Assembly (NCBI GenBank): GCA_045106935.1
Contig: JBGCFN010000024.1
Location: 10,004-74,003 of the forward strand
Direction of reading: 5' to 3'
DNA: 64,000 nucleotides
From: UBA1858 sp045106935
Lineage (GTDB): Bacteria; Pseudomonadota; Gammaproteobacteria; UBA4575
Part shown: positions 24,875 through 34,149 of the stretch, in pieces
How the letters are laid out: each line of letters opens with the position of its first letter
How positions within the stretch are numbered: the stretch's first letter is position 1
Notes under the pieces: model-generated
Database searches by the model: none
What the model saw: the letters and a program-made list of their open reading frames with translations, nothing else
Told to the model about the DNA's origin: nothing
Translations under genes and position numbers: made by a program

Positions 24875-25486
24875 ATGTCTCTAGGTACCTTATATATCGT
24901 GTCAGCGCCTTCGGGTGCCGGAAAAACAAGTTTGCTTAAGGCGGTTCGGTCACAATTAGTGGATTTGAAAGTCGCCATTTCTCACACCACAAGAGACCCG
25001 CGCCCAGGTGAGGTGAACGGTGACCATTATCATTTCGTTTCCGAGAAAGAATTTCATAAAATGGAAGAAAGCGGTGACTTTCTAGAATTTGCCGAAGTGT
25101 TTGGCAATTTTTATGGAACTTCCAAAAAATCAGTCAATTTTCATTTAGACAAAGGAGATGATGTCGTATTGGAGATTGATTGGCAGGGCGCCCAACAAGT
25201 ACGAAATATATACCCACAAGCAGTCTCCATATTTATTTTGCCCCCATCAATTCAAGCATTAGAAAATCGCTTACTTAACCGAGGCCAGGATTCAGAAGAA
25301 ATTATCCAAAAGCGCATGGCGCAAGCCCAGAGTGAAATTAGCCACTATGATGAATATCAATACCTGATTATTAATGATGAATTGGACGAAGCCATTCAGA
25401 TGTTAACTACAGTATTTAGTCAGCCAGAGAAGTACTCCTCACCGAGCCAAAACAAGCTGAAACAATTACTTTCTGAAATGAATTAA
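24875..25486 (+). CDS. gmk: Guanylate kinase
   Basis: Gmk converts GMP to GDP with ATP. The 203-residue protein has the P-loop APSGAGKTS (11-19), the GMP-binding segment SHTTRDPRPGEVNGDHYHFV and EIDWQGAQQVR. Length matches E. coli Gmk (207). It heads the gmk-rpoZ-spoT-ridA-recG series, a conserved order that brings together guanine-nucleotide supply and ppGpp metabolism. Confidence 0.98.
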   Translation: MSLGTLYIVSAPSGAGKTSLLKAVRSQLVDLKVAISHTTRDPRPGEVNGDHYHFVSEKEFHKMEESGDFLEFAEVFGNFYGTSKKSVNFHLDKGDDVVLEIDWQGAQQVRNIYPQAVSIFILPPSIQALENRLLNRGQDSEEIIQKRMAQAQSEISHYDEYQYLIINDELDEAIQMLTTVFSQPEKYSSPSQNKLKQLLSEMN

Positions 25487-25568
25487 AGTTGGGTTACATG
25501 AGTAGTTTATAAGTACAAAATCGACTACACTTTAAACATTGGAAAAACTTATATAACAGGAGACAAGC

Positions 25569-25940
25569 GTGGCACGCGTAACCGTAGAAGATTGCTTAGA
25601 GAAAATTGATAATCGTTTCAAACTAATTATGGTCGCAAGTAAGCGAGCAAGACAAATTGCGATGGGTACAGAACCTTTAGTGGAATGGGAAAACGATAAG
25701 CCAACGGTTGTGGCACTACGTGAAATAGCTGACGAGTTAATTACTGAAGAATCTCTAAAAGAAACACCTATGAGTAGCTCAGAAGAATTACTTTCTGAAG
25801 AGATAGGTGAAGTGGATGCATTGGCCGCTGCACTGCATGCAGAAATTGGTATGGAATTAAGTCAAATGCAACCTGAAAATTCTGAAGAAAACCCACAACC
25901 TGAAACACCTGCGGTTGATAGCTCTGAGCAGGGTCTTTAA
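25569..25940 (+). CDS. rpoZ: RNA polymerase omega subunit with extended acidic tail
   Basis: Omega helps fold and assemble the beta' subunit of RNA polymerase and forms part of a ppGpp site. The 123-residue protein opens with MARVTVEDCLEKIDNRFKLI and has the conserved VASKRARQIAMG helix. E. coli omega has 91 residues. Here an acidic, Glu/Pro-rich tail (after about residue 68, including SSEELLSEEIGEVDALAAAL and ENPQPETPAVDSS) accounts for the extra length. The start codon GTG at 25569 follows an AGGAGA ribosome-binding site. Confidence 0.96.
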   Translation: MARVTVEDCLEKIDNRFKLIMVASKRARQIAMGTEPLVEWENDKPTVVALREIADELITEESLKETPMSSSEELLSEEIGEVDALAAALHAEIGMELSQMQPENSEENPQPETPAVDSSEQGL

Positions 25941-25962
25941 CACCCAGTTGGTTTAGCTTTAT

Positions 25963-28146
25963 ATGGCGTCGGCGGCTACTCCAAATTCATCATCTTCATT
26001 AAACGCAGTCGGCCCAACGCGGTTCTTAATTAGTGAGCTATGTGAATTACTAGATTCCTATTTAGAGCCCGCTCAAGTCAAATTTGTTTATAACGCATAC
26101 CTGTTTAGCGCTGAAGCCCACGAAGGGCAAAAGCGCTTAACAGGTGAGCCGTATATATATCACCCCTTAGCTGTCGCAAAAATCATGGCGGAAATGCGCC
26201 TTGATTATCAAAGTATCACTGCCGCCATTCTGCATGACGTTATTGAAGATACGCCCACCGCAAAAGAACAAATTAAAGAACAGTTTGGAGAAGATGTCGC
26301 TGAGCTTGTTGACGGGGTTAGTAAGCTTACTCACTTAACATTTTCATCGCGCGCAGAAGCTCAAGCAGAAAACTTCCGAAAAATGATGCTGGCGATGGTG
26401 CGGGATATCCGCATTATCATTGTGAAACTCGCAGATCGACTGCATAACTTGCGCACAATAGGTGTTATGCGCAGCGAGAAAAAAAGGCGAATTGCGAAAG
26501 AAACATTAGACATCTATGTGCCAATTGCGCAACGTTTAGGAATGCACACAATACGTGTTGAGCTTGAACATTTAGCATTTCAAGCGATGTACCCTATGCG
26601 CTATGGCGCGTTAGAGAATGCAGTCAAGAAAAGTCAGAAAAATCGAAAACAAATCATGCGTGAAGTTGAAACGTCAATTTGTACGCAATTAGAAAATGCC
26701 AATATAGAAAGTAGAATTTTTGGAAGAGAAAAAAATCTTTATAGCATCTATAAGAAAATGCGCACAAAGAGTATTTCATTTTCTGAAGTGTATGATGTGT
26801 ATGCCATACGTTTGTTAGTCAAAGATATCGATACTTGCTATCGCACAATGGGGGTTGTACATAATTTATATAAGCCGGTCCCCGGAAAATTCAAAGATTA
26901 CATTGCCATTCCTAAAAAGAATGGGTACCAATCATTACATACAATCTTGTTTGGCCCCAAAGGTGTAGTGATTGAAATACAGATAAGAACAGAAGAAATG
27001 GATGTCATTGCAGAAGCTGGAGTTGCTGCACATTGGATATATAAAACACAAGATGAGACAGCGAATACGTTGACATCACCAGCCAGTGCGCGAAAGTGGG
27101 TGGCTGAAATTATGGAGATACAACAGAATACTGGTAACTCCTTAGAATTTTTGGAAAGCGTTAAAGTCGATTTGTTCCCTGATGAGATTTACGTATTTAC
27201 ACCGGCGGGGGATATTATAGTATTGCCGCGAGGTAGCTCTGCAGTTGATTTCGCCTATGCAGTCCATTCTGACCTGGGTAATACATGTGTAGCTGCAAAA
27301 GTAGATAGAAGAATATCGCCTTTGAGTATTGAATTAGAAAATGGACAAACCGTTGAAGTGATATCCACGCCAACGGCGCGACCCAAAACAAGTTGGCTAA
27401 ATTTTGTTGCTACAAATAAAGCACGCGTCAATATTCGCCATTACCTTAAGAATTTACAAAGAGAAGAGGCAATTAAGCTTGGTGAACGATTGTTTAAAAA
27501 ATCATTCTCTGCCTATGATCGATCATTTGAACAAGTTAAGAAAAAAGATATTTCCAGTTTGCTAGAAAGTACTAACTTGGCATCTATTGAAGATTTATAT
27601 GCTGAGATTGGCTTGGGTGAGCGGGTTGCAGAATTGATGATACAAAGCTTATTGGGCATAGAAGCAGTTAAGCCTAAGCAGAAAAAGAAAACCAGCAAGA
27701 AAACGCCATTGGCGATACGAGGCACTGAAGGCGTGGTGGTAAATTTTGGAAAATGCTGCAGTCCGATTCCTGGGGATCAAATCATTGGCATAATGACTTC
27801 TGGAAAAGGCTTGGTGATACACAGAGAGCGTTGTCGTAATATTGATCGAAAGAATGCGTTCAAAGATAAATGGGTCACTGTGTCGTGGGCAGAAGATCAT
27901 GAACAAGACTTTGTTGCTGCAGTACGTGTAGAAACGATAAACCAGCGTGGTGTATTGGCAACACTTGCTGCAAGAATTGCGTCAGCGGGATCAAATATTG
28001 ATGACATTGTCTTTGAAGATAAAGATGACAAGAGTACAACCATCACCTTTGCTATTGGTGTGCGTGATCGAAAGCAACTCGCGAGCATTATTCGTACACT
28101 TCGTAGTAATCCCAATGTGCTCAAAGCCTCACGCATGCGCGGATAA
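25963..28146 (+). CDS. spoT: Bifunctional (p)ppGpp synthetase/hydrolase
   Basis: SpoT degrades and makes the stringent-response alarmone. The 727-residue protein has an N-terminal HD hydrolase domain (AAILHDVIEDT at about 86-97, LADRLHNLRT). The synthetase domain follows (VYDVYAIRLLV, KPVPGKFKDYIAIPKKNGYQSLHT), then TGS (DEIYVFTPAGDIIVLP), the conserved Cys-rich CCSPIPGDQIIG segment, and a C-terminal ACT domain. An intact HD motif indicates active hydrolase. It starts 22 bases after rpoZ. Confidence 0.96.
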   Translation: MASAATPNSSSSLNAVGPTRFLISELCELLDSYLEPAQVKFVYNAYLFSAEAHEGQKRLTGEPYIYHPLAVAKIMAEMRLDYQSITAAILHDVIEDTPTAKEQIKEQFGEDVAELVDGVSKLTHLTFSSRAEAQAENFRKMMLAMVRDIRIIIVKLADRLHNLRTIGVMRSEKKRRIAKETLDIYVPIAQRLGMHTIRVELEHLAFQAMYPMRYGALENAVKKSQKNRKQIMREVETSICTQLENANIESRIFGREKNLYSIYKKMRTKSISFSEVYDVYAIRLLVKDIDTCYRTMGVVHNLYKPVPGKFKDYIAIPKKNGYQSLHTILFGPKGVVIEIQIRTEEMDVIAEAGVAAHWIYKTQDETANTLTSPASARKWVAEIMEIQQNTGNSLEFLESVKVDLFPDEIYVFTPAGDIIVLPRGSSAVDFAYAVHSDLGNTCVAAKVDRRISPLSIELENGQTVEVISTPTARPKTSWLNFVATNKARVNIRHYLKNLQREEAIKLGERLFKKSFSAYDRSFEQVKKKDISSLLESTNLASIEDLYAEIGLGERVAELMIQSLLGIEAVKPKQKKKTSKKTPLAIRGTEGVVVNFGKCCSPIPGDQIIGIMTSGKGLVIHRERCRNIDRKNAFKDKWVTVSWAEDHEQDFVAAVRVETINQRGVLATLAARIASAGSNIDDIVFEDKDDKSTTITFAIGVRDRKQLASIIRTLRSNPNVLKASRMRG

Positions 28147-28180
28147 GAATTAGTTTTTACATTTAATTAAGGAGAACACT

Positions 28181-28561
28181 ATGACTAAAACGATCGTAGC
28201 GACAGATCGTGCACCACAAGCCATTGGCACTTACTCGCAAGCAGTCAAAGTTGGGACGACAGTTTATATGTCGGGACAAATCCCACTAGATCCAGGCACA
28301 ATGGAATTAGTAGAAGGTGGTATAGAAGATCAAATTAAACGCGTATTTGATAACCTTTTAGCGGTCGCAGAGGCTGCCGGCGGGTCTTTTGAAAATGTCG
28401 TTAAATTAAATATATTCTTAACAGACTTGTCATGTTTTCCTACAGTGAATGAAATTATGTCAACTTACTTCAAGCAGCCATACCCTGCACGCGCCGCGAT
28501 TGGTGTAGCAACATTGCCTAAAGGTGCGCAGGTAGAAATGGATGCTGTATTAGAGCTGTAA
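28181..28561 (+). CDS. ridA: RidA family enamine/imine deaminase
   Basis: RidA removes reactive enamine intermediates formed by PLP enzymes. The 126-residue protein contains APQAIGTYSQAVKVG, YMSGQIPLDP, the catalytic-site Arg in the YPARAAIGVATLPKGAQVEM block and the closing glutamate in AVLEL. All are typical of the YjgF/RidA subfamily. The position between spoT and recG is conserved in many gammaproteobacteria. Confidence 0.97.
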   Translation: MTKTIVATDRAPQAIGTYSQAVKVGTTVYMSGQIPLDPGTMELVEGGIEDQIKRVFDNLLAVAEAAGGSFENVVKLNIFLTDLSCFPTVNEIMSTYFKQPYPARAAIGVATLPKGAQVEMDAVLEL

Positions 28562-28660
28562 TCTTATAAAATTAAAGACTGTCAATCTGATGTATGACGA
28601 CAGTAAGCGCTGTCTAAAATTTTACTGCGATGACGATACATATTCTATTAATTCGTTTTC

Positions 28661-30730
28661 ATGAGTAACCTTGAAGATTTACCCAGTATCACGCCTAAAG
28701 CGATTGAAAATTTAGCAAAGCTGAATATTGCGAGCATATTTGATTTGCTGTTTCATTTGCCACTGCGATATAACGATCGAACGGTAATTACAAATATTTC
28801 AGACATCACTTGCAACAATGAATTACAAGTGATCGGGCAGGTATATAACGCCAAGGTAGTTTTTGGACGTCGCCGCATGATGACGGCCACTTTGCTTGAT
28901 GAGACAGGAGAGATCACTTTACGTTTTTTTCATTTTAGTAATAGCCAGTTAAAAGGGCTGTCTGATGGTAAGCGTGTATTGTGTTTTGGGGAGCCACGAC
29001 GATCTGGTAAAAGAATCGAAATGATCCATCCGCAATATCGTGTATTACAAGCACATGAAACTGTCACACTTTCCGATCGTCTTGAGCCTGTATACCCAAC
29101 AACAAAAGGATTACAGCAAAAGCGCATACAGTCATTAGTAGACAAAGCACTTAAATGGGCAGAGGAACAAAAAACTGTATTTGAGGATGTGCTAGAAGAC
29201 ATGCCAGGTATGTTTGGTGAAAGCATCCCTATGTTAGACATGTTAAAAGAAATTCATAAACCTCATGCAAATATAGATAAGCAAGCACTATTTGATCGGC
29301 AGCATCCCTCACAAAAACGCTTAGTGTTTGATGAATTGCTGGCACACCACCTAAGTATTATGAAATTGCGTATCCGTAGTAATCGGCGCAAAAGCTATCA
29401 ATTAACATCAAATGGGTCTTTGGTTGATCCATTTATGCAAAACTTACCGTTTAAACTCACTAACGCACAAGCGCATGTATTAAAAGATATTAAAAAAGAT
29501 ATGAGTGCACCACATCCGATGATGAGGTTAGTACAAGGCGATGTAGGCAGTGGTAAAACCGTGGTTGCCTTGGTGGCATGTTTATATGCTGTCGAAAATA
29601 ATTTTCAAGCGGCCGTTATGGCACCAACAGAATTATTGGCTGAACAACATTTTCGTTACTTTAGCCATCAACTTTTGCCACTAGGTATTCAAGTTGCCTG
29701 GTTGGCATCGGGAATGCCTGTTAAAAAGAAAAGAGAAATGCTGGAATTAATTTCCTCAGGTACTGCCTCTGTAGTGATAGGAACGCATGCTTTATTCCAA
29801 GAAGGTGTAGAATTTAAAAATTTAGCAGTCAGTATTACAGATGAGCAACACCGCTTTGGAGTGCAGCAGCGCTTACAGCTAACCCAAAAAGGATCAGAAG
29901 ATACTGTTTATCCTCATCAACTAACTATGACGGCGACGCCTATTCCGCGCACCTTAGCGATGAGTATGTATGCGCACCTAGATTACTCAGTGATTGATGA
30001 GCTGCCTCCAGGTAGAAAGCCAATCACAACAGTGGCTATTGCTGATTCCCGACGGGATGAGATTATTGAACGCATACGCGAGAACTGCCAGCAAGGCGCA
30101 CAAGTGTATTGGGTTTGCAGTTTGATAGAAGAATCAGATGCCCTGCAAAGTCAGGCAGCGACAGATACACATGAATATCTTCAAACACAGTTGACAGGTT
30201 TTAATATAGGTTTATTACATGGAAGATTAAAGTCGGCAGAAAAAGATGCCGTTATGCAGGATTTTATAAACCAAAAAATTAATGTGTTAGTGGCGACAAC
30301 TGTGATCGAAGTGGGAGTAGATGTGCCTAATGCCAGCCTAATGATTATCGAGAATGCCGAACGGTTTGGATTAGCCCAGTTACACCAGCTACGCGGACGA
30401 GTTGGGCGAGGGGAAAAACAAAGTAGCTGTGTATTGTTATATAAAGCACCTTTGGGTGATGTGGCTAAAAAGCGCTTGGAAGCACTGCGAGAAACAACGG
30501 ATGGATTCGAATTGGCACGCATTGATTTAGAAATACGCGGCCCTGGCGAAGTGTTAGGGACAAAACAATCGGGTGACATGCAAATGCGCATTGCTAATTT
30601 GAGTAAAGATCTTGCGTTGCTGCCCGAAGTACAAAAAGCTGCGCATTGGTTATTAGAGAATCACCCAGAGCGCGTGGAGACCATACTCAGACGATGGTTA
30701 GGTAATGCAGTGGAGTATGCGAATGCTTAA
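28661..30730 (+). CDS. recG: ATP-dependent DNA helicase RecG
   Basis: RecG remodels stalled replication forks and Holliday junctions. The 689-residue protein has an N-terminal wedge domain with an OB fold. The helicase core follows: Walker A GDVGSGKTVVA near 293, the DEQH box TDEQHRFGVQQR, MTATPIPRTLAMS, and motif VI in QLRGRVGRGEKQS. The TRG motif region DLEIRGPGEVLGTKQSG confirms RecG rather than Mfd. It ends 10 bases before the convergent gene at 30741. Confidence 0.97.
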   Translation: MSNLEDLPSITPKAIENLAKLNIASIFDLLFHLPLRYNDRTVITNISDITCNNELQVIGQVYNAKVVFGRRRMMTATLLDETGEITLRFFHFSNSQLKGLSDGKRVLCFGEPRRSGKRIEMIHPQYRVLQAHETVTLSDRLEPVYPTTKGLQQKRIQSLVDKALKWAEEQKTVFEDVLEDMPGMFGESIPMLDMLKEIHKPHANIDKQALFDRQHPSQKRLVFDELLAHHLSIMKLRIRSNRRKSYQLTSNGSLVDPFMQNLPFKLTNAQAHVLKDIKKDMSAPHPMMRLVQGDVGSGKTVVALVACLYAVENNFQAAVMAPTELLAEQHFRYFSHQLLPLGIQVAWLASGMPVKKKREMLELISSGTASVVIGTHALFQEGVEFKNLAVSITDEQHRFGVQQRLQLTQKGSEDTVYPHQLTMTATPIPRTLAMSMYAHLDYSVIDELPPGRKPITTVAIADSRRDEIIERIRENCQQGAQVYWVCSLIEESDALQSQAATDTHEYLQTQLTGFNIGLLHGRLKSAEKDAVMQDFINQKINVLVATTVIEVGVDVPNASLMIIENAERFGLAQLHQLRGRVGRGEKQSSCVLLYKAPLGDVAKKRLEALRETTDGFELARIDLEIRGPGEVLGTKQSGDMQMRIANLSKDLALLPEVQKAAHWLLENHPERVETILRRWLGNAVEYANA

Positions 30731-30740
30731 AGCGTTGGCT

Positions 30741-31028
30741 TTAGCCTGACATCGTACCAATGACCATCACACCCACTAGCTTGGCGATTAAAAATAAGCC
30801 TAGAAGTAATCCTATTTTACTGAAAATGCCTGAATTGGGCTTAAAGGCTTGCATTAGGCTAAGTAGTGTCCCAAACACTGCTAATACCAGCGCGCCCCAG
30901 TAGAGCATGCCAAAGCAGGTGGATTCACACATGCGGCCATCAAATGGGCCACTTAATAGACTATAGACCAGCGCAATTGTGACGCCCCAGCCAAGTAAAA
31001 CCAATGTGTTTGCAGTTACAGTATTCAT
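30741..31028 (-). CDS. Hypothetical three-helix membrane protein
   Basis: A 95-residue protein of unknown family. It has three hydrophobic segments (about 5-25, 42-62 and 72-92) and a short loop DGRMCESTCFG with two cysteines between the first two. It lies 6 bases downstream of the bile-acid-symporter-type gene on the same strand, so the two are likely cotranscribed. It has coding-like composition and a clear ATG, but no function can be assigned. Confidence 0.7.
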   Translation of the reverse strand: MNTVTANTLVLLGWGVTIALVYSLLSGPFDGRMCESTCFGMLYWGALVLAVFGTLLSLMQAFKPNSGIFSKIGLLLGLFLIAKLVGVMVIGTMSG

Positions 31029-31034
31029 AAGTAT

Positions 31035-31946
31035 CTATTCTTTATGGTAATTTTTTGCCCAATAGCTCGCAAGTAGTGACCCGGTGACATTATGGATAAT
31101 AGAAAATATTGCCCCAGGTAAAGCAGTTGTCGCACCAAAGAATTTTACTGCGAGAGCCACAGCCAGTCCAGAGTTTTGCATACCCACTTCAATTGCAATG
31201 GTTTTACTGAGAAGTCGATTACGCGTAAAGAGTAAGGTCGTGAAATAACCTAGCACTAGACCAATGACATTATGTGCAAGTACCAGACACACGAGGATTG
31301 GGCTCACACTTAATAAGTTGTATTTATTTAAGGCAACAATGATGGCAATAATTAAACAGATCAAGACAATAGAAATATCAGCGCCAAAACGTTGAATTGG
31401 TAACACAATCATACGAATAGTGTGATTGAGAAAAACACCCAAACTCACTGGTAATACAACAATGTAAAAAATACTCTTCATCATATTGAGCATATCGATA
31501 TCAACGGTATGGCTGAGATAAGCGTAGGCGAGCAATGGAGTGGCAACGACGGCAAGACAAGTACTAATGGCAGTCAGTGTAATGGAGAGCGCTACATCGG
31601 CTTTGCTGATATAACAAATCACATTTGAGGCAGTCCCACCCGGTACACTGCCAACTAATATCATTCCTGCAGTGAGTGCCGCCGATAACCCAGCCAGGTG
31701 ACTTAACTGCCATGCAATCAATGGCATGAAGCCAAACTGTAATAATAAGCCTAGGAGTAATATCGGATAACGTTGGAGGGCACGCTTAAAATCATCTAAT
31801 GTTAATGAAGCACCCATGCAAAACATGACCGCGCCAAGAAGATAGACAATTAATGATTTCTGTTCTGCAAACCCTTGTGGCCAGAGGTAAGCAATAAAAC
31901 ATGCGGCAATAGCGAACAATGGGAAATAGCGTTGAAGTAAAGACAT
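31035..31946 (-). CDS. Bile acid:sodium symporter (BASS) family transporter
   Basis: BASS proteins import organic acids with sodium. The 303-residue protein has 9-10 hydrophobic segments. Family features include the VGSVPGGTASNVICYISKAD crossover loop and the EVGMQNSGLAVALA segment that form the sodium sites in characterised homologues. The true substrate is not evident: bacterial members carry pantoate, pyruvate or other carboxylates. The sequence is intact from MSLLQRYFPLFAI to the C-terminus. Confidence 0.9.
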   Translation of the reverse strand: MSLLQRYFPLFAIAACFIAYLWPQGFAEQKSLIVYLLGAVMFCMGASLTLDDFKRALQRYPILLLGLLLQFGFMPLIAWQLSHLAGLSAALTAGMILVGSVPGGTASNVICYISKADVALSITLTAISTCLAVVATPLLAYAYLSHTVDIDMLNMMKSIFYIVVLPVSLGVFLNHTIRMIVLPIQRFGADISIVLICLIIAIIVALNKYNLLSVSPILVCLVLAHNVIGLVLGYFTTLLFTRNRLLSKTIAIEVGMQNSGLAVALAVKFFGATTALPGAIFSIIHNVTGSLLASYWAKNYHKE

Positions 31947-32013
31947 AGGTGTAGCTTGTATAACTAAAAGCTAAGTAAATGAACTGCGTATATGTCGTGA
32001 AGTGGTGACACTG

Positions 32014-32349
32014 CTATAAATCAGCATAGATAACACCATCATCAATTTTTATGTTGACCTTCTTTAAGGACTGACCGACACAAGGACCATATATACATTC
32101 ACCATTGTCTATTTCAAACAGCGCACCATGATTTACACATTCAATATAGTCTTTCTCTTGAGTTAAAAATATATCCTCTAACCAATTTAATGGTGCAGAA
32201 TTATGTGGGCAACTATTTTCATATGCGACAGTATTATCATAATTCCGTACAATAAAAATATTACGCTCAGGTGAGAACTCTGATATAACGAATTCTCGTG
32301 AATCAACTTCATTTAATTCATTGAAGTCACAAAGTTTAATAAAAGGCAT
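32014..32349 (-). CDS. Rieske-type [2Fe-2S] ferredoxin
   Basis: A small soluble Rieske protein, probably an electron carrier. In the 111-residue product the ligands are Cys47 and His49 (CPH) and Cys71 and His74 (CVNH). They form the two cluster-binding loops. There is no transmembrane anchor, so it is not the cytochrome bc1 subunit. Its start codon is only 5 bases from that of the divergent gene at 32355. A partner oxygenase is not nearby. Confidence 0.88.
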   Translation of the reverse strand: MPFIKLCDFNELNEVDSREFVISEFSPERNIFIVRNYDNTVAYENSCPHNSAPLNWLEDIFLTQEKDYIECVNHGALFEIDNGECIYGPCVGQSLKKVNIKIDDGVIYADL

Positions 32350-32354
32350 ATCGT

Positions 32355-32777
32355 TTGAAAGATTTAGATATTAATTTTACTGATTCGCTGCAAGTAGAAG
32401 AATCATTTTACCAAGCATTCCGAACTCGCAATATCGAATTAATGAAAGATGTCTGGGATAAAACAGATGAGGTTATCTGTATTCATCCTGGATCACCTAG
32501 AATTTATAGCTTTGATTTAATTATAGCAAGCTGGGAGCAAATATTTCAGGCGCAGTCAGGAACAATGATAGATATCACTGACCCGGTGTATAAATTTCAA
32601 AATGATGTCTCGATTCATTATGTCAAAGAATCATTATCTCTCAACAATGAAGCCATTACGACGGTCTATGCAACCAATATTTACCAACAGACAGATGCGG
32701 GATGGAAAATGATAGCTCATCATGCGAGCCCCGCTTTTTCGGCGACAGAAGAAAAAATCAACCCAAGTCTGCATTAA
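32355..32777 (+). CDS. NTF2/SnoaL-like protein, TTG start
   Basis: A 140-residue protein with the NTF2-like fold seen in DUF4440/SnoaL-type proteins: EESFYQAFRTRNIELMKDVW at the N-terminus and WKMIAHHASP near the end. Such proteins bind small molecules or act as isomerases. The exact role is unknown. The only start that keeps the first helix is TTG at 32355, preceded by AAAAGG at 8 bases. It lies 5 bases from the divergent Rieske start. Confidence 0.8.
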   Translation: MKDLDINFTDSLQVEESFYQAFRTRNIELMKDVWDKTDEVICIHPGSPRIYSFDLIIASWEQIFQAQSGTMIDITDPVYKFQNDVSIHYVKESLSLNNEAITTVYATNIYQQTDAGWKMIAHHASPAFSATEEKINPSLH

Positions 32778-32858
32778 ATATCAATGTAAGAATATTACTA
32801 TCCAAACTGTGCCATTGTTTATGGTCATAAATGAATGATGTTGGTTGATTTGGTAAAT

Positions 32859-33074
32859 TCACTTGGACTTCTTCTTAGCTATGAGTTCTTCGTTATATTG
32901 TTTTTCCATTCCTTTGCCAATTGAAATAATTCCCTTTTCCAGTGCCTGTAAAAAATCATACACAGTAGATTTTCGATTAGAGATATTTATTCTATTATAT
33001 GGTGATCTCGTGCTGAATTGATGTGTATATTCACATTTATACTTTAGTTCTTGTTTTGTTATGTTTCTTAACAT
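32859..33074 (-). CDS. Small hypothetical basic protein
   Basis: A 71-residue, Lys/Arg-rich protein (MLRNITKQELKYKCEYTHQF, ending ELIAKKKSK) with no family I recognise. GAGG at 6 bases before the ATG supports translation. The region is richer in A+T than its surroundings, and the gene follows another small hypothetical gene (33156-33347) in the same direction. It could be an accessory gene pair acquired together. Confidence 0.5.
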   Translation of the reverse strand: MLRNITKQELKYKCEYTHQFSTRSPYNRINISNRKSTVYDFLQALEKGIISIGKGMEKQYNEELIAKKKSK

Positions 33075-33155
33075 GGTTGGCCTCGATGACGTTTCCAGAA
33101 TTTAGTGGGTAAGGTAATAGCAGTGCATCAATCTAATGCTTTTTAGGGAAGCCAA

Positions 33156-33347
33156 TTAAATGGCAATACCAAGCTTTAATATGGGAATGAGATTTTTATT
33201 TTCATCATAGATTTTAATTCTATTTTGGCTGATTAGTTCATTGATGTTGGTTGCAGATATAGAGAAAAATTCCTCTACTGAAATCTCTGTCCAATAATCA
33301 TTATTATTTTCATCTTCTAACTTTAGTTCAATTTTTTTGGCTAACAT
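33156..33347 (-). CDS. Small hypothetical protein
   Basis: A 63-residue acidic product (MLAKKIELKLEDENNNDYWT, then EISVEEFFSISATNINELIS). I chose ATG at 33347 over the longer frame reaching 33395 because AGGAAG lies 7 bases before it. It has no signal or membrane segment and no known domain. The arrangement with the downstream small gene suggests a two-gene unit in an A+T-rich patch. Confidence 0.5.
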   Translation of the reverse strand: MLAKKIELKLEDENNNDYWTEISVEEFFSISATNINELISQNRIKIYDENKNLIPILKLGIAI

Positions 33348-33629
33348 AATGATGCTTCCTCTATATGGATTGCCACTAATGAAGGTTATCGGCAAATTGG
33401 AGGAAAAAAATTGTTAACAAATGTAAACTCAAAAATAACTACTGATAATTAATTAGTTAAGATATAAATGAAGATAATATTAGTAGGTTAATTTATGTAA
33501 GCATAGTCATAGAGGTAAATGTCTGTTATTGATGCGATTTTGAACATAACATCTAGTGTTGATTACATGTGACTAGTTCCGACCCAAAGCGCACAATAGA
33601 GCTACCACTTAGAATCAAGGATCAAAATT

Positions 33630-34097
33630 ATGGATAGTGTACCCATTCACGAGATTGGCCAGGTTATACAATTAGCGGTTGCCCCCGTATTTATGCTAAC
33701 TGGCATTGCGGGGTTTTTGTCAGTGCTGTCTCATCGTCTAAGTCGTGTTGTCGACCGCACCCGTATCGTCGATCGATTTTTACACGAGGTGAAATCCAAA
33801 GAACATAAGAGAGCGCTTTGTAGGGAAGCTAAATCTTTGAAAAGACGAACTCGAATTACTAACTGGGCAATTAGGCTTTCAGTTGGTAGCGCTCTCATCA
33901 TCTGTATCGTTGTAATGTGTTTATTTATAGGTGATTTTGCCTTATTTAAGTTGGGCGCAATAATTGCCTATTTATTCATTGCTTCAATGTTATTAATAAT
34001 TTTATCTTTAATATTACTTATACTGGAAGTAACAATTCACACGCAAAATATGCAAAACAATATTGAGCATCTTCTTGTGAAATCTGATTCAGCGTAA
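33630..34097 (+). CDS. DUF2721 family membrane protein
   Basis: A 155-residue inner-membrane protein of the DUF2721 family. The N-terminal segment IGQVIQLAVAPVFMLTGIAG, followed by VLSHRLSRVVDRTR, is typical of that family. Three hydrophobic segments lie at about 14-34, 78-100 and 108-130. Function is unknown for the family. It stands alone between the small genes and the antiporter operon, converging with the latter over a 52-base gap. Confidence 0.85.
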   Translation: MDSVPIHEIGQVIQLAVAPVFMLTGIAGFLSVLSHRLSRVVDRTRIVDRFLHEVKSKEHKRALCREAKSLKRRTRITNWAIRLSVGSALIICIVVMCLFIGDFALFKLGAIIAYLFIASMLLIILSLILLILEVTIHTQNMQNNIEHLLVKSDSA

Positions 34098-34149
34098 AAA
34101 TATAGAGTGACCGCTTTTGATTTGGAAGCTGGCGAAATTAAATTCGCTA

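Noticed and set aside
30728..30745. Terminator between recG and the convergent membrane gene
   Set aside because: TAAAGC-GTTG-GCTTTA makes a short A+T-rich stem overlapping the recG stop, with no U-run. Support is too weak.
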